15,809 nt of DNA from JBBDNC01 sp040877875 (GTDB lineage: Bacteria; Bacteroidota; Rhodothermia; Balneolales; Balneolaceae). The position numbers and the translations under genes are program-made. The stretch covers positions 1 through 15,809 of the forward strand of contig JBBDNC010000142.1 of assembly GCA_040877875.1 (NCBI GenBank), written 5' to 3'. Numbering within the stretch: the stretch's first letter is position 1; every line of letters begins with the position of its first letter. Shown in pieces: positions 13,854-15,809 of the stretch. The notes below the pieces were generated by a model, which did no database searches, was not told where the DNA came from, and worked only from the letters and a program-made list of their open reading frames with translations.

Positions 13854-15041
13854 ATGACTCATTGGAAAGACATTGATTTTTCACGCGAAGAACTTTCGCA
13901 TTACAGCCGTCATTTAACAATTCCTGAATTCGGAATGGAAGGACAAAAGAAACTAAAGGCCGCCAGTGTACTGGCTGTCGGTACCGGCGGACTCGGTGCT
14001 CCCATGTTGCAATATCTCGCAGCCGCCGGCGTCGGCACCATCGGGCTGGTTGATTTTGACACGATTGAAGCCAGTAATCTGCACCGGCAAATCCTTTTCG
14101 GGGTTTCCGATGTGGGGCGGCCCAAGGTAGAAGTAGCAAAAGAACGGCTGAAGGAAATCAATCCCCACATAGACATCAGAACTCATGAAGTTCGTCTGAC
14201 GAGCGAAAATGCCATGGAGATTCTGAAAGACTATGACATCATCGCTGATGGCACGGATAATTTCCCCACCCGATACCTGATCAATGATGCCTCGGTCCTG
14301 CTGGGTAAGCCAAATGTTCACGGGTCTATCTTTCAGTTCGAGGGACAGATTTCAGTATTTAACTATACCGACAAGAACGGAAATCGCGGACCGAATTATC
14401 GTGATCTTTTTCCTGAACCACCCCCTCCCGGCCTGGTGCCAAGCTGTGCCGAAGCCGGAGTCCTCGGTGTACTGCCCGGAATCATCGGGTGCCTTCAGGC
14501 AAATGAAGTGATCAAAATCATTACGGAAATCGGAGAACCACTGTCCGGTAAATTATTCCTGTTTGATGCCCTGAGTTTTAAAACCCGGACAGTGAAAGTG
14601 ACACATAACGAAGATAATCCCCTTACCGGTACAAATCAGACGATTCACGAGTTGATCGATTATGAGGAATTTTGCGGACTTCCGGGTGCCAACGGGGAGT
14701 CCGGTTTGGGTGAATCACAGGATGTACCGGAAGTAACCGTACAGGAATATAAATCCATGCTGGAACGGGGAGAAGACGTCCAGTTGATTGACGTACGGGA
14801 GCCCCATGAATATGAAATCGCCCAGATCGGGGGGGAGCTGATCCCTTTAAATACGATCCACGATCATATCGATGAAATCAGCCGGGACAAAAAAGTAGTG
14901 GTCCACTGCCGGAGCGGCCAGAGAAGTGCAAAAGCCATTCGTCAGCTTCGTGATGCCCATGGATTTAACAATCTCTATAATCTGAAAGGCGGGATCCTGG
15001 CCTGGTCTGAGCAAATCGACGAGAGCGTCCCCCAGTATTAA
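13854..15041 (+). CDS. moeZ: MoeZ-type adenylyltransferase fused to a rhodanese sulfurtransferase domain
   Basis: This E1-like enzyme adenylates the C-terminus of a sulfur carrier such as CysO and then loads sulfur from its own rhodanese domain. Residues about 1-260 form the ThiF/MoeB domain: GTGGLGAPMLQYLAAAG (nucleotide loop), VDFDTIEASNLHRQ, IIADGTDNFPTRYLIND, and C198 in PPPPGLVPSCAEAGVLG. Residues about 300-395 form the rhodanese domain, with the active cysteine C352 in HCRSGQRS. At the positions where E. coli MoeB has two CxxC zinc motifs, only GPNYRDL and NEDNPLTG appear, so the zinc site is missing, as I recall for mycobacterial MoeZ. It may also serve MoaD or ThiS. A 183-base gap precedes it. 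Confidence 0.92.
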   Translation: MTHWKDIDFSREELSHYSRHLTIPEFGMEGQKKLKAASVLAVGTGGLGAPMLQYLAAAGVGTIGLVDFDTIEASNLHRQILFGVSDVGRPKVEVAKERLKEINPHIDIRTHEVRLTSENAMEILKDYDIIADGTDNFPTRYLINDASVLLGKPNVHGSIFQFEGQISVFNYTDKNGNRGPNYRDLFPEPPPPGLVPSCAEAGVLGVLPGIIGCLQANEVIKIITEIGEPLSGKLFLFDALSFKTRTVKVTHNEDNPLTGTNQTIHELIDYEEFCGLPGANGESGLGESQDVPEVTVQEYKSMLERGEDVQLIDVREPHEYEIAQIGGELIPLNTIHDHIDEISRDKKVVVHCRSGQRSAKAIRQLRDAHGFNNLYNLKGGILAWSEQIDESVPQY

Positions 15042-15090
15042 GGGGTCAGAGAGTAAAAAAGCATTCACCGCTCATCCCTGTATCCGGCTC

Positions 15091-15809
15091 TTAAACCGGT
15101 TCCTTCATCATTAATTTCCGGATACCACGGACTCCCTGACGGATCCGTTCTTCGTTTTCAATGAGGGCGAACCGTACGTATGAGTCACCTTCTTCACCGA
15201 ACCCGATTCCGGGTGACACCGCAACTCCCGCTTCTTTCAAAAGTAGTTTGGCAAATTCGAGTGAACCGAGATGTCGATACGGCTCGGGGATTTTTGCCCA
15301 GACAAACATGGTCGCCCTGGGTTTGGTCACCGGCCACCCGACTTCCCGAAGTCCTCTGACCAGCACATCCCTGCGTCTTGCATAACGGTCACTGATATCT
15401 TCGACATAATGCTGAGCTCCTCTCAAAGCTTCAATTGCAGCAATCTGGATCGGCTGAAACATCCCATAGTCAAGATAGCTTTTAATCCTGATGAGCCCGC
15501 CGATAACACTCGGATTCCCGGCACAAAATCCGACCCTCCATCCGGGCATATTATAACTCTTGGAAAGAGAAAAGGTTTCAACACCGATCTCCTTTGCACC
15601 GGGAACCTGTAACAGGCTGGGGGCACGATATCCGTCAAAACAGATATCCGCATAGGCAAGGTCGTGGATAACGAGCATTTTATTCTGAAGTGCAAATTCC
15701 ACCACCTTTTCAAAAAATCTCGCATCAACCACTTCCGTAGTCGGGTTGTGGGGAAAATTCAGCATCAGTAATTTCGGAGGGGTCGGGCTGTCAAAATAGG
15801 CCTCTTTCA
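15091..15809 (-). CDS. alaC: Alanine/aspartate-type class I aminotransferase, 5' end outside the window
   Basis: This is a PLP-dependent fold type I aminotransferase. The visible 239 residues begin before LNFPHNPTTEVV and run to the stop at 15091. The PLP lysine is in FSLSKSYNMPGWRVGF, then IKSYLDYGMFQPIQIAA, RRRDVLVRGLREVGWPV, and the substrate arginine in YVRFALIENEERIRQ. The pattern resembles E. coli AlaC (glutamate-pyruvate aminotransferase) closely, more than aspartate aminotransferase. The reading frame continues upstream through 15809, so the true start is off the window. It is convergent with moeZ, 49 bases apart, with no clear shared terminator in between. It is likely a separate transcription unit. 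Confidence 0.85.
   Translation of the reverse strand, partial: KEAYFDSPTPPKLLMLNFPHNPTTEVVDARFFEKVVEFALQNKMLVIHDLAYADICFDGYRAPSLLQVPGAKEIGVETFSLSKSYNMPGWRVGFCAGNPSVIGGLIRIKSYLDYGMFQPIQIAAIEALRGAQHYVEDISDRYARRRDVLVRGLREVGWPVTKPRATMFVWAKIPEPYRHLGSLEFAKLLLKEAGVAVSPGIGFGEEGDSYVRFALIENEERIRQGVRGIRKLMMKEPV

Noticed and set aside
1..15809. CRISPR arrays, tRNA or rRNA genes, and defence or phage genes
   Set aside because: No regularly spaced repeats, cloverleaf-forming stretches or recognisable phage or defence proteins were found; the region is metabolic.

Overview
The window looks like chromosome from a Bacteroidota-type bacterium (Bacteroidota, Balneolota or Rhodothermota). The gene complement and short leucine synthase fit this group. 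Shine-Dalgarno signals are weak before most genes, and a perfect TAnnTTTG -7 promoter box (TATCTTTG) lies before the cysteine genes. The phylum is an inference; the sequence carries no rRNA or other marker.

Region 1 (1-8761) is a branched-chain amino acid operon on the + strand: ilvC, cimA, leuA, leuC, leuD, leuB, ilvE. It closes with a textbook intrinsic terminator at 8728-8761. Citramalate synthase (CimA) supplies 2-oxobutyrate from pyruvate and acetyl-CoA for isoleucine, while LeuA starts the leucine branch. LeuC/LeuD/LeuB probably serve both routes. IlvC makes the dihydroxy acids, and IlvE does the final transamination. ilvB, ilvN and ilvD are not in the window and may lie upstream. leuD/leuB and leuB/ilvE overlap, but an unusual 210-base gap with an inverted repeat separates leuC from leuD.

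Region 2 (8810-9990) holds two stand-alone genes: a seven-helix hemolysin III/PAQR-family membrane protein and an OsmC-family thiol peroxidase-like protein.

Region 3 (10117-15041) is a sulfur amino acid region: metZ (homocysteine by direct sulfhydrylation), then cysM, mec, cysO and moeZ. The last four match the carrier-protein cysteine pathway known from Mycobacterium. MoeZ activates the C-terminal Gly-Gly of CysO and loads sulfur on it, CysM joins it to an activated serine, and the Mec JAMM protease releases cysteine. A 173-base MITE-like element sits between mec and cysO.

The most interesting signal is the cysM leader (11357-11620). It contains an unannotated 29-codon ORF (11437-11526) that ends in eight consecutive Cys codons and a stop, with two more Cys codons before that. 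It is followed by a strong hairpin and a terminator-like hairpin with a T-rich tail. This looks like a cysteine-sensing leader-peptide attenuator in front of a cysteine biosynthesis cluster. At the right edge, a convergent alanine aminotransferase gene (alaC) runs off the window.
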